A program made the position numbers and the translations under genes. A stretch of 42,672 nt of DNA from Antrihabitans cavernicola. Lineage in GTDB: Bacteria > Actinomycetota > Actinomycetes > Mycobacteriales > Mycobacteriaceae. The notes below the pieces were generated by a model that saw only the letters and a program-made list of their open reading frames with translations, did no database searches and was not told the origin of the DNA. The stretch is from the NCBI RefSeq assembly GCF_008297975.1, contig NZ_VLNY01000025.1, forward strand, positions 1-42,672. The letters are read 5' to 3'. The first letter of the stretch is position 1, and every line of letters starts with the position of its first letter. This document shows positions 31,076-40,130 of this stretch, in pieces.

Positions 31076-32893
31076 CTATCCGGCGTGGGGAATCGGTATC
31101 GGCTGGCCAGCCACGCATGGATGCGGTTGCGGTTCGTTGTACAACAAGTCCAGTGCGGCCCTGATCGGTCCGGCGATGGCGGTTTCCAGACTTTGCTTGG
31201 TCGGGACGTTGAGGCAGTAGCTGGGTCCCGGGCCTCCGTTGGGTGCGAATTCGGCCGCAACCGACTCCGACAATCCGGTTGTGGGAGTGACGACTTGGGT
31301 GCACGCCGCACCGACATCTTCGATGTTGCAATCGAACCAGGCGAGCGCGTAGTCCGATGACGTCTTGCGCGATTCGAGCGTCTGCGGATAAATGAAATCG
31401 AGATCTTGAGTGTCGAAGTGGCTGCCGCCCTTGATCGTCAGAAACTCCAGCGGGGCGTGCCCGGTTCCGTGGTCGCGAACCCAGTCGTACCAGGATTTGG
31501 TGCCGATCGGGCCGTCGGTCGGGTCGTAGATGTCGTTGATCGGGAAGACGCTGCCGCTGGTGATGCCGGGGATGTCCAGATCGGCGGTGATCGTCTGGGT
31601 CGGCACATCGCCGTTGGTCGGCTCGACTCCGGAGAGCAATACCGCCGCAGCAGGTTTGGGTAGCGGACGCCCGTCCATGCCGTGGCCCCGACCGACGTCC
31701 CACAGGTAGTGGCTGGTCGCGACCGATCCCAACGAGTGCCCCCAGACGCCGATCCGATCGACGTCGATCTTGTCGAGCACCGGATTGCGAACGTTCATAC
31801 CGGCCGGCGCGTAAGCGGGGTTGTACCGCTGGCCAATTCGTGGAAACCGCAACGTATTCCAGAGACTGCCGAGGCTGGATCCGTCGGGGAGTTCGCTGTT
31901 CAGATCGACGGACGGCACCACGTCGTCGCCGACCGCCCAATGCATCACGTCCTCGATGTCGCGACACGGACCGGAGGCGAAACAGTGTGGGGTGTTGTAC
32001 GGCACCACCAGATCGAGAGCCGTTCCGTCGCTGCTGCCTTGGCCGGCCTCGTCGTATGTGAGGCCGATGTAGCCGTGGCGTACCGCGGTCATCGTGTACA
32101 GGTAGTACGACGACTGGATCGAGCCGACGCCGTCGGTGAAGACGGTCATCGGGAACTTCTTGGTGTTGCCCGGCTGCAGCGCTTGTTCCGGCAACCACAG
32201 AGTCGCGGCCAGGCGCATTCCGCGTGAGTTGACGATCTGGATCTTGCGGGCCTCGCCGTATTTGAAATCGGCGCCTGGGGGGTTACCGGGAACGCAAGCG
32301 CCGCTGCGGGTTTCGTAAGTGACGCTGCCGTCCGCGGCGGTGCACGGGTAGCGGAACTTGGCGGTCAGTCCCACGTTGCCCGCGTGAGCGACGTCGAGCG
32401 CGTCGCTGTCGAGAGCGCTGTCGGCGGCGGTGCCGAAGCGGCCGTTGTTGCTCCAGTTCGGCAGGTAGTCGGGGTTGGCCGGGAGAGTGGATGCGCCGAC
32501 GAGCGTGGGATTGAGATGGGCGGTGTCGTCGATGAGTTTTTGCACGTTGTCGCGCAATCGCAGTTGACCGTCCGGGCCCTGATACTGCGCCGGGTCCAGC
32601 ATGTGCTGGAGGCTCTCGCCGACACGACCCGGGAGGCTCAGCAGGTGCTCAGCCCAGAACTGCAACGACGCGGGAGTGAAGTCTCGCTGGTATCCCTCCA
32701 GCAGCATCAGCGCGTTGAAGAGCATGTACAGCGGATCGACCTGCGTTGCCGTCGTCGGCGTATCGGCCACGGGTGGCGGCTCGGCGACCGCGGTGGCGCC
32801 GCCCGCGGTCACCAACAACGCGCTGGCGCAACTCGCCACGATCCCCCGGACAACGACCCGTAGCCGACGCCGCATGCGCGCTCCTAGTGCCAT
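31076..32893 (-). CDS. Secreted alpha/beta-hydrolase
   Basis: This 605-residue protein has a signal peptide (about 7-36, cleaved after VAEP or similar). The catalytic domain has nucleophile Ser387 in GHSLGS, a DEAGQGSSDG segment, and a late His in GGSHFDTQD. The N-terminal 150 residues are a helical region found in other large actinobacterial exported hydrolases. At least six cysteines in the mature part suggest disulfides. Substrate unknown; lipid or polyester esters are likely. An internal ATG at 32875 is an equally good start for the signal peptide. Confidence 0.75.
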   Translation of the reverse strand: MALGARMRRRLRVVVRGIVASCASALLVTAGGATAVAEPPPVADTPTTATQVDPLYMLFNALMLLEGYQRDFTPASLQFWAEHLLSLPGRVGESLQHMLDPAQYQGPDGQLRLRDNVQKLIDDTAHLNPTLVGASTLPANPDYLPNWSNNGRFGTAADSALDSDALDVAHAGNVGLTAKFRYPCTAADGSVTYETRSGACVPGNPPGADFKYGEARKIQIVNSRGMRLAATLWLPEQALQPGNTKKFPMTVFTDGVGSIQSSYYLYTMTAVRHGYIGLTYDEAGQGSSDGTALDLVVPYNTPHCFASGPCRDIEDVMHWAVGDDVVPSVDLNSELPDGSSLGSLWNTLRFPRIGQRYNPAYAPAGMNVRNPVLDKIDVDRIGVWGHSLGSVATSHYLWDVGRGHGMDGRPLPKPAAAVLLSGVEPTNGDVPTQTITADLDIPGITSGSVFPINDIYDPTDGPIGTKSWYDWVRDHGTGHAPLEFLTIKGGSHFDTQDLDFIYPQTLESRKTSSDYALAWFDCNIEDVGAACTQVVTPTTGLSESVAAEFAPNGGPGPSYCLNVPTKQSLETAIAGPIRAALDLLYNEPQPHPCVAGQPIPIPHAG

Positions 32894-32964
32894 GCCGCAG
32901 CGTTGCGACGCGGCGCGTTAACTATGCACGTCGATCGGGGTGTTGCGAAGGCGAATGCGCAGTC

Positions 32965-34899
32965 CTAGACGTCGATCCGCGATCCCATGATCACTGTTCG
33001 ATCGCGCGGGAGGCCGAAGTACTCGGCGGCGTCCGCTGTGATGTGGGAGGTGGCGATGAACAGGTGCTTTCGCCACGCCGCCATGGTGGCTTCCGGGCCC
33101 TTCGTCAGCTCGATCGTGGAGAGGAAGTACGACGCGTCGTCGACCGCGATCGGCCCTTCGGTCTGCGCGTGGTCGAGCAGTCGCAACACGTCCGGGATGT
33201 TCGGCGTTTCCATGTACCCGAAGTGTGCGGTCACGTGGATGATCCCGTCTTCGACGTAGCCGAGGGCGTCGACCTCGGTCCGCTCGGCATCGGGCACGCG
33301 CGGAACCGGCAGCGTGTCGATCGACATGATCACGACGTATTCGTGAAGCACGCGGTTGTGCTCGACATTGGCGCGCATCGCCAGCGGTGCAGTCTCGTTG
33401 CCGCGGTTGAGGAACACCGCAGTGCCGGCGACCCGCACCAGCGGCGGCTGATAGTCGTGGAGGTGGTCGATGAACTCGCGCAGCGATCCCTCGGCGGTTT
33501 CCCGTGCGCGGGTGACAATCTGGCGCCCACGCTGCCAGGTGGTCATCACGGTGAATGCCGTGAGCCCGATGAGCAGCGGCAGCCATGCGCCGTGCACCAG
33601 TTTGGTCAGGTTCGCCGCGAAGAACGCGAAGTCGACTGTGAGCAGGAAGCCGCCACCGATCACGACCAGCCAGAGCGGAGTGCGCCATTTGGTGTGGGCG
33701 TAGTACAGAAACAGCGTGGTCGTGATGGTGATCGTCCCGGTGACGGCCATGCCGAACGCGAACGCCAATGCTGCCGAACTTCGGAACGCGAAGACGAGGG
33801 TGAGTACCGACACCATCAGCACCCAGTTGATCCACGGCACGTAGATCTGGCCGATCGTCGACTCGGACGTGTGCGCGATTCGCAATCTGGGCAGGTAGCC
33901 GAGCTGCGCGGCCTGCGACGCCACCGAGAAGGCGCCGGTGATGACCGCTTGCGACGCGATCACCGTTGCAGCCGTGGCCAACAGCACCATGGGCCAGCGG
34001 GCCCAGTCGGGGGTGAGCAGAAAGAACGGCGCGCTCACGTTCCTTTCGTCGCCGAGGATGAGCGCTCCCTGGCCCAGGTAGCTCAGGACACAGGCCGGTA
34101 GTACCAGCCCCAGCCAACCGTAGGTAATTGCTTTGCGGCCGAAATGGCCCATGTCGGCGTACAGCGCCTCGGCGCCGGTAACCGAAAGCACGATCGCAGC
34201 GAGCGCAAAGAAGGCAATCCCGATGTGCCCGAACACGAATGACAGCGCGTACGTCGGCGAGAGCGCCTTGAATATCGCCGGATGATCGACGATGCCGACC
34301 ACGCCGCACGCGCCGATCGCTGTGAACCAGGCGATCATCACGGGCCCGAACAGCCTGCCGATCGAGGCCGTACCGCGGCGCTGAAACGAGAACAGCACGA
34401 CGATGATCACCACGGTGATCGGAATGATCAGCCGTTCCATTCCTGGTTCGACGACCTTCAGGCCCTCCACAGCGGACAGTACCGAAATTGCCGGTGTGAT
34501 CATGCTGTCACCGAAAAACAATGCGGCACCGAAGATCCCGAGGACGGCCAGCAGAGCCGCCGCTCGGCCCGCGGAACGACTCATCCGGCGCAGCAGCGTG
34601 ATCAGGGCCATGATGCCGCCCTCGCCGTCGTTGTCGGCCCGCATGACGAGTAGGACGTAAGTGAGCGTCACGATGATCATCACCGACCAGAAGATGAGCG
34701 ACACCACGCCGTATACGTTGTCGATGCTGATCGGCACCGGGTGCGGATCAGCCGGATTGAAGACGGTCTGAATGGTGTAGATCGGGCTGGTACCGATGTC
34801 GCCGAACACGACGCCGAGTGCTCCGACTACAACGGCAGCGCGAACGCCTTTTCGGCCGGTCGGGTGGATCGCTGGCCTTGCTTCGGTATCGGTATCCAC
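32965..34899 (-). CDS. kup: Kup-type potassium transporter
   Basis: This 644-residue protein is a Kup/HAK potassium-proton symporter. It has the N-terminal signature GDIGTSP at 33-39, about 12 membrane helices up to residue 440, and a cytoplasmic C-terminal domain. Segments such as DNDGEGGIMALITL and FGDSMITPAISV are characteristic. The GTG at 34899 was chosen because GAAGGAG lies five bases upstream; the longer in-frame start would add 31 unrelated residues. It is transcribed alone and shares a divergent region with the second DUF732 gene. Confidence 0.93.
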   Translation of the reverse strand: MDTDTEARPAIHPTGRKGVRAAVVVGALGVVFGDIGTSPIYTIQTVFNPADPHPVPISIDNVYGVVSLIFWSVMIIVTLTYVLLVMRADNDGEGGIMALITLLRRMSRSAGRAAALLAVLGIFGAALFFGDSMITPAISVLSAVEGLKVVEPGMERLIIPITVVIIVVLFSFQRRGTASIGRLFGPVMIAWFTAIGACGVVGIVDHPAIFKALSPTYALSFVFGHIGIAFFALAAIVLSVTGAEALYADMGHFGRKAITYGWLGLVLPACVLSYLGQGALILGDERNVSAPFFLLTPDWARWPMVLLATAATVIASQAVITGAFSVASQAAQLGYLPRLRIAHTSESTIGQIYVPWINWVLMVSVLTLVFAFRSSAALAFAFGMAVTGTITITTTLFLYYAHTKWRTPLWLVVIGGGFLLTVDFAFFAANLTKLVHGAWLPLLIGLTAFTVMTTWQRGRQIVTRARETAEGSLREFIDHLHDYQPPLVRVAGTAVFLNRGNETAPLAMRANVEHNRVLHEYVVIMSIDTLPVPRVPDAERTEVDALGYVEDGIIHVTAHFGYMETPNIPDVLRLLDHAQTEGPIAVDDASYFLSTIELTKGPEATMAAWRKHLFIATSHITADAAEYFGLPRDRTVIMGSRIDV

Positions 34900-35022
34900 G
34901 CGTGCTCCTTCATCGAGTGAGTCCAGACGCTTGCCTGATGATGTCAGCTGGGACGTCAGGGTGCGATAACGCCACCCCGGGGTCGGGTTCACCCAGCCCC
35001 AGGGTGGGTTTCAGGTATGTGC

Positions 35023-35046
35023 GAAATGCCGGATCGTTTATCTCAC
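35023..35046 (+). repeat. Conserved upstream element of DUF732 gene 2
   Basis: This is the second copy of the 24-base element at 30085-30108, identical, and begins 60 bp before the second DUF732 start. Together with the coding identity it shows that the duplicated segment included the promoter region. Confidence 0.7.
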
Positions 35047-35082
35047 GCCGCAAAGGCGCCCCACAGACCGAGAAGAGGACAA

Positions 35083-35409
35083 ATGCCCAACACCCGGATC
35101 CGCGCCCGTATCGCCACTTCGATCTTCGCTCTGACAGTTGCCGGTCTGGGTGCCGGCGTTCTCGGGGCAGGCACGGCTATGGCCACCCCGGGATCGTTCC
35201 TCGACGAGATCAGCATCAACGGGGCGACGTTGCCAGGCATGACGGGGGACCAGATGGTGGCGGCGGGTTATGCGACGTGTGATCACCTGCGCGCCGGGGT
35301 TTCGGTTCTCGACGAAATGAGCGCCGTCGAGCAGACCTACCACTTCAGCCAGGGCACGCTCTTCGTCAGCGCAGCGACGACGAATCTCTGCCCCAACTTC
35401 GCGGGCTGA
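35083..35409 (+). CDS. Secreted DUF732 protein, copy 2
   Basis: This 108-residue paralog of the gene at 30152-30478 has the same length, signal peptide layout (cleaved near AMATP) and cysteines. The mature parts differ at only a few positions, and 51 bases (35269-35319 versus 30338-30388) are identical. I chose the ATG at 35083 after GAAGAGGAC because it aligns with copy 1; an upstream in-frame ATG would add 22 unrelated residues. Function unknown. Confidence 0.85.
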   Translation: MPNTRIRARIATSIFALTVAGLGAGVLGAGTAMATPGSFLDEISINGATLPGMTGDQMVAAGYATCDHLRAGVSVLDEMSAVEQTYHFSQGTLFVSAATTNLCPNFAG

Positions 35410-35437
35410 TCTGGAGCTTCCTTCACCCACACGCACG

Positions 35438-35470
35438 ACGGCTCCGCATCGGTTACCGATGCGGAGCCGT
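35438..35470 (+). terminator. Hairpin after DUF732 copy 2
   Basis: ACGGCTCCGCATCGG and CCGATGCGGAGCCGT form a perfect 15-bp stem around TTA, 28 bp after the DUF732 stop. No long T tract follows. It probably ends both this transcript and the opposing HNH pseudogene. Confidence 0.8.
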
Positions 35471-35482
35471 GCTGTGTAGTTG

Positions 35483-36738
35483 TCAGACCCGTACAGGTGC
35501 GCCGCGGTTGTTGGCGGGTATGGGTCTCGTTGTACGGGTGGGATGAACCACGGGTGGCGATCCTCCCCGATGACCACCTCCCAGCCGCTGTGATGAATCA
35601 TCCGGTGATGAAACCGGCAGAGCAGCACCAAATTATCCAGATCTGTGGGCCCGCCATCTGCCCAATGCTTGACATGATGTCCGTCGCACCAGGACGGGGG
35701 TCGTCCGCAGCCGGGGAACGCGCAGCCGTGATCCCGAGCGACCAACGCGCGCCGCAACTTTCGGGAAATCACTTTCGTAGTTCTGCCGAGATCGATCGGG
35801 GTGCCGTTCTCGTCCAACAAAATCGGTGAGAGGGTGCAGTCGCAGGCCAACCGGCGAACCGTATCGACCGATAAGGGTCCCATCCAGGGCGTCCAACCCA
35901 CATCCGTTTGGGCGAACATCTCGTCGTACGCACCCCGATCCGCAGCAGGCCTTTCGACGAGATCGTTGGCGTTGATGTGGACGTGCAGGTGTGGGCGTTC
36001 GTTGCCTTCGTCGGGTCCGCACGCGGCATCGTGGTAGCGGCGCAGCACCTCGGTCAACGCATCCGCACGGCGTTGCGCTGGGGGTGCGTCGGTCGGGTTC
36101 GGCATCGGAGGTGGGTCGGGGTTTCGACAACGGGGACAACGCGGAGAGCAGCATCTCCCCGGTCTCGGCGTCGACATCACCCTTGAGCACCACCCGCCCG
36201 TTGCTGGTGGGAGAGGCGAAGAACTCGTTGCGATCGACATCTTCGGCGGGTGGCGGATCATCGGTTTCGAAGACCTGCTTCAACTTTACGACCGCACCCC
36301 GCAACACCCGAGTATCCCGATCCGTCGCAGCATCCAACAGAAACTTCAGGGCAGCGGGTGCCGCCTCCTCTGGCATCGCCGCCGGGGGTCGTTCCATAAA
36401 CGAAATGATCATCGCGGCGTGATCGGCACAGATGTCGTCGGCTTCGAACGCTGCCCGCACCTCCGGACTACTCCGCAACGCATCCGCGCGCCGTTCGATC
36501 CGAACCGCCTCGCGGGTATTCAGCGAGGTGCTGCACGCCAACCAGGCGGCGACACTGGTGTACCCGGACGGGAGGCACCCCGCTCGTTCATGTCGCTGAT
36601 CAACCGGTACCGCAACGCTTCGAGACCATGAATGGCGGAGCAGACATCGAGAAGAGATGACGCCAACGCGTCGTCGGTCAGCTGCCACGACACGCGGCCC
36701 ACCGACCTGATCTCCTCGAGAATCTCCCCTAAACCCAT
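35483..36738 (-). pseudogene. DUF222/HNH endonuclease pseudogene (13E12 family)
   Basis: Three reverse-strand segments together make one DUF222-HNH protein. Segment 1 begins at ATG 36738 (MGLGEILEEIRSVGR). The frame changes at a C4 run (36578-36581), where one base is missing, and continues with GYTSVAAWLACSTSLN. A second change at a G4 run (36118-36121), one base too many, returns to the first frame. The C-terminus has an intact HNH site (CAFPGCGRPPSWCDGHHVKH and DNLVLLCRFHH). The true stop is uncertain: the current frame runs on through the terminator, and a TGA at 35483 lies in the other frame. Both shifts are in homopolymers, so sequencing error is possible. Confidence 0.8.
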
Positions 36739-36898
36739 GCCCGAATTGTATCGGCGACCACCGACACGAAACTCCTGAAACTGTTGGGGCTCAAGAGGTC
36801 TGCCGGGCTCCGGTTTCTGGAAAGTCTCCACGCACGAATTCCAATCTCGCTGCGCGCAATCAGTGAATCGCGCGGCCCACAGGACGACGATCCGGTGC

Positions 36899-38104
36899 AT
36901 GACTCAGATTGCCCAGAAGCAGTATTCCGATGTCGAGCTGGACGAGATCTTCGCGCCGATCTTCGAGCGCATCGCCGCAGGCGCCGTCGAGCGCGAGATC
37001 GACCGCAGGTTGCCATATGACGAGGTCGGCTGGCTGAAGGAGAAGAAGTTCGGCGCCCTGCGCGTGCCGGTCGAGCACGGCGGCTATGGCGTCAGCGTCC
37101 GCCAGCTCTTCCGACTGCTCATCGACCTGGCGGCCGCGGAGTCGAACTTGCCGCAGGCATTGCGTGTGCATTGGTCGTTCGTCGAAGACCAGTTGTTGGC
37201 CGAGCCGGGGCCGGTACGTGATGGATGGCTCCGTGCCGTGAGCGACGGCACTCTGGTCGGCAACGCGATCACCGAGCCCGGTGTGGGCGCGGTGGACCGG
37301 TATCGCACCGCCCTCACCGCCTCGGGCGACGCGTGGGCGCTCAACGGGGTGAAGTACTACAGCACCGGATCGTTGTACGCCGATCACATCCTGGTCGCCG
37401 CGGACCGTGACGGCGAGCGGCTCGGGATTCTGGTCGATGCGGACGCCGAGGGCGTGCGGCAGAACGACGACTGGGACGGCTTCGGTCAGCGACTGACCGC
37501 CAGCGGCACAACCGAATTCACCGACGTCGCAGTCGCCGAGGATCGCATTCTCGGGCCGGGTTACGGCATCGCCGGTCCGACGTACGCGACGTCGTACCTG
37601 CAGCTGGTCCAGCTGGCTGTGCTGGCCGGAATCGCGCAGCGTGCCGAGCGCGACGCGAAGGACTACGTCGAAGCTCGCACCCGCACGTACACCCATGGCA
37701 CCGCTGACCTGCCCCGCCAGGACCCGCTGGTGCAGCAGGTGATCGGCCGACTGTCTGCTGCCACCTTCTCGGCGCGTGCCAGCGTGCTTGCGGTTGCCGA
37801 CGTGCTCGACGAGGTCTTGGACGGCGGCGCGAAGGACGAAAAGGTAATCGTCGCAGCGGAGTTGGCGGCCGGGCAGGCTCAGCTCGGCGTGATCGATACC
37901 GTCCTTGCTGCGACCACCCAGTTGTTCGAACTCGGGGGTGCGTCGATCGTCTCGGAGCGGCTGCGGCTCGATCGGCACTGGCGCAACGCCCGCACCATCT
38001 CGGTGCACAATCCGGCGATCTTCAAGACCCGCTCGATCGGTGACCACCTGCTGAACGGCACCGATCTGCCGTTCGGATGGAGTGCAGGCGAGCGCAAGAG
38101 TTAG
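36899..38104 (+). CDS. DszC/SfnC-like flavin monooxygenase of the acyl-CoA dehydrogenase fold
   Basis: This 401-residue protein has the acyl-CoA dehydrogenase fold but resembles the FMNH2-dependent monooxygenase branch (DszC, SfnC): LRVPVEHGGYGVSVRQLFRL near 60, GNAITEPGVG near 120, NGVKYYSTGSLYADH, and the C-terminal TQLFELGGAS ... LDRHWRNARTIS. The conserved RNART/HN segment near the end is typical of this branch. The likely reaction is oxygenation of a sulfur or nitrogen compound with reduced flavin from a separate reductase, which is not in view. The ATG at 36899 was preferred to an upstream in-frame start. Confidence 0.8.
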   Translation: MTQIAQKQYSDVELDEIFAPIFERIAAGAVEREIDRRLPYDEVGWLKEKKFGALRVPVEHGGYGVSVRQLFRLLIDLAAAESNLPQALRVHWSFVEDQLLAEPGPVRDGWLRAVSDGTLVGNAITEPGVGAVDRYRTALTASGDAWALNGVKYYSTGSLYADHILVAADRDGERLGILVDADAEGVRQNDDWDGFGQRLTASGTTEFTDVAVAEDRILGPGYGIAGPTYATSYLQLVQLAVLAGIAQRAERDAKDYVEARTRTYTHGTADLPRQDPLVQQVIGRLSAATFSARASVLAVADVLDEVLDGGAKDEKVIVAAELAAGQAQLGVIDTVLAATTQLFELGGASIVSERLRLDRHWRNARTISVHNPAIFKTRSIGDHLLNGTDLPFGWSAGERKS

Positions 38105-38559
38105 CGGCTGAGGCTTTCCAGGTACACCGCCGCGATCGCTTCGAGTCCGGCCCGATCGGTTCCGTCGAATCGATCGGGCACCGGGCTGTCGATATCCAGC
38201 ACACCGATCAGCTCGCCGTCATGAACAAGCGGCACAACGATTTCCGATCGGCTGTCCGAATCGCAGGCGATGTGTCCGGCGAAGGCGTGCACGTCCGGCA
38301 CCAGCTGCGTCTCGCGCGTCGAAGCCGCCGTGCCGCATACGCCTTTGCCGAGGGGGATTCGGATGCAAGCGGGTTTGCCCTGAAACGGGCCCACTACCAG
38401 CTCGAGCCCGTCGTAGAAATAGAAGCCTGCCCAGTTCACATCAGGCAATTCCTGGAACAGCAGCGCAGACAGGTTGGCGGCGTTGGCAATTCGATCGGAC
38501 TCGCCCGCAACCAGCGCCTCGGCCTGCGCTGCGATCTGACGATAACTGGTCAACGACAT
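38101..38559 (-). CDS. msrC: Free methionine-(R)-sulfoxide reductase (GAF domain)
   Basis: This 152-residue GAF-domain enzyme reduces free methionine-R-sulfoxide in the cytoplasm. Three cysteines, Cys65, Cys75 and Cys99, are spaced 10 and 24 residues apart, as in E. coli fRMsr (Cys84/94/118). The family motifs WAGFYFY, IPLGKGVCGTAA, HIACDSDSRSEIVVP and GVLDIDSP are intact. It overlaps the convergent monooxygenase gene by four bases and is divergent from the StyA-like gene. Confidence 0.93.
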   Translation of the reverse strand: MSLTSYRQIAAQAEALVAGESDRIANAANLSALLFQELPDVNWAGFYFYDGLELVVGPFQGKPACIRIPLGKGVCGTAASTRETQLVPDVHAFAGHIACDSDSRSEIVVPLVHDGELIGVLDIDSPVPDRFDGTDRAGLEAIAAVYLESLSR

Positions 38560-38655
38560 CGGTCAATCGTAGATCGTCGAGAACCGCAGGCATGGAATCG
38601 ATTCGCGCTGATCGCAACTCTGCTGATACGCGCGCGCCAGCGCGAGACTTCGACC

Positions 38656-40038
38656 ATGACATCACCTACTTCCGCATCCCGATCCACCCGTACGGCCACC
38701 GTCGTCGGCGCCGGTCAGACCGGAGTGACCGCCGCCCTCGGACTGCTCGACGCCGGGTTCGACGTCACGCTCTACAGCGACCGCGACCAACGATCGTTGT
38801 GCGACGACGTGCCTGCCACCGGCACCGCGCTCGAGTTCGGCGAGGCCCAGCAAGCCGAGGTCGCGCTCGGACTGGATACCTACACATCACGGGCGCCACG
38901 GCATTCGGGCCTGAGCGTTCGGATCGCCGGCCCCGAGAACGCCGAACTCATTGCCTTCGACGGCAACTTCGACGGCTATGTCGGCGTCGCAGTCGATACC
39001 CGACTCAAGGCCGACGAGCGCCTCACTGCGTTCCTGGAGCGCGGCGGCAAGTTCGTCGTCGAGCCCGTCACGCCCGAGTCGCTCGACGACATCGCGGGTC
39101 GTAGCGACCTGACGCTCGTCGCCACCGGTCGCGGCGGACTCTCGGATCTGTTCGCCATCGACACCGATCGCACCGTCTACGACGCGCCGCAGCGCACCCT
39201 GCTGACCGTGACCGTCAAGGGCCTCGGATTCGACGAGGGCGTCTTCGCGCATCGCAGCCCCGCAGGTGGCGGGCACAGCCTGTTCTCCATCTTTGCCGAG
39301 CAGGGCGAAGCGTGGTGGGGCCCCTACCTGCACAAGGATGCAGGACCCAGTTGGGCATTCCTCGGTTGGGCGCGACCGGGCAGCGATTGGGAAACCCGCT
39401 TCGCCGCAGCAGATTCCGCAGAATCCGCGCTGGCCATCGTCAAAGATCTGTACCGCGACTACATCGACTGGGATCTGCCGGAGGTGGAGACCGCCGAGGT
39501 CATCGCCGAGGACCCGCACTCGTGGCTCAAGGGCGCCGTTCGTCCCGTCGTGCGTGCGGGCTTCGGCCGGACCGCGAGCGGCCACGTCGTCGGCTCGCTG
39601 GGCGACACGTCCGTTGCCTACGACCCGATCGCGGGCCAAGGTGCACAGAGCGGTCTGATCCAGGCGCAGCGGTACGTGGCCGCGGCGGCCAACCACGACG
39701 GGTCGTTCGACGAGGCGTGGCTGACCGAGCAGTACGAATCGTTCCTTGCCGCACGCTCTGATGCTGCCGCCAAGGTGACCCGGTTGTTCCTCAGCGATCC
39801 CGAGTTCGCCGATATCGGTGGCCAGTTCTTCGCCACCGCCGCCGTCGACCCCAAGTTCGCTTCGGCGTTGGTCGGCCTGCTGCACCGCCCGCAGTCCTTC
39901 CTCGACGTCGACTCTGCGGAGGATGCGGGCGCCTACGTCGCGCGGGTCACCGGCGAGGATCCGGCAGAGTTGTTGTCTCGCTTCGCCCCGGCAGGCAGGT
40001 TCGAACGGTCGTCGTTCGCACCGGCATACGCCCACTGA
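38656..40038 (+). CDS. styA: StyA-like FAD-dependent styrene/indole monooxygenase
   Basis: This 460-residue flavoprotein has an N-terminal FAD-binding motif (VVGAGQTGVTAALGLL, Gly-x-Gly-x-x-Gly at 18-23) and the internal VATGRGGLSDLF and GDTSVAYDPIAGQGAQSG segments of styrene monooxygenase oxygenase subunits. It probably epoxidises styrene or oxidises indole with FADH2. The reductase StyB is not adjacent. The ATG at 38656 follows a weak ribosome site; a longer frame upstream is the antisense of the neighbouring gene. The last 30 residues are repeated in a gene fragment at 41419-41543. Confidence 0.85.
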   Translation: MTSPTSASRSTRTATVVGAGQTGVTAALGLLDAGFDVTLYSDRDQRSLCDDVPATGTALEFGEAQQAEVALGLDTYTSRAPRHSGLSVRIAGPENAELIAFDGNFDGYVGVAVDTRLKADERLTAFLERGGKFVVEPVTPESLDDIAGRSDLTLVATGRGGLSDLFAIDTDRTVYDAPQRTLLTVTVKGLGFDEGVFAHRSPAGGGHSLFSIFAEQGEAWWGPYLHKDAGPSWAFLGWARPGSDWETRFAAADSAESALAIVKDLYRDYIDWDLPEVETAEVIAEDPHSWLKGAVRPVVRAGFGRTASGHVVGSLGDTSVAYDPIAGQGAQSGLIQAQRYVAAAANHDGSFDEAWLTEQYESFLAARSDAAAKVTRLFLSDPEFADIGGQFFATAAVDPKFASALVGLLHRPQSFLDVDSAEDAGAYVARVTGEDPAELLSRFAPAGRFERSSFAPAYAH

Positions 40039-40055
40039 CCCTTTCCCGCCGACAC

Positions 40056-40087
40056 CGCCACCCCGGATGTCTCCTGCCGGGGTGGCG
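40056..40087 (+). terminator. Hairpin after the StyA-like gene
   Basis: CGCCACCCCGG and CCGGGGTGGCG form a perfect 11-bp stem with a 10-base loop, 17 bp after the stop. It separates the StyA-like gene from the convergent lipoprotein gene. Confidence 0.8.
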
Positions 40088-40093
40088 CTGTGT

Positions 40094-40130
40094 TGTGCAA
40101 CTACTTCATCGCTGTGCAACTACTTCATCG
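40094..40130 (+). repeat. Tandem 19-bp repeat at the end of the lipoprotein gene
   Basis: TGTGCAACTACTTCATCG occurs at 40094 and again at 40113. The second copy holds the stop codon (reverse TAG at 40120-40122) and last codons of the beta-lactamase-like lipoprotein gene. It looks like a simple duplication by slippage. Confidence 0.8.

Noticed and set aside
35038-35482. Extension of the HNH reading frame through the terminator and the DUF732 gene
   Set aside because: It is the antisense of a conserved gene and of a terminator; the open frame is a by-product of high GC.
38077-38655. 193-residue extension upstream of the StyA-like protein
   Set aside because: It is the antisense of the methionine sulfoxide reductase gene; the StyA family begins at the ATG at 38656.
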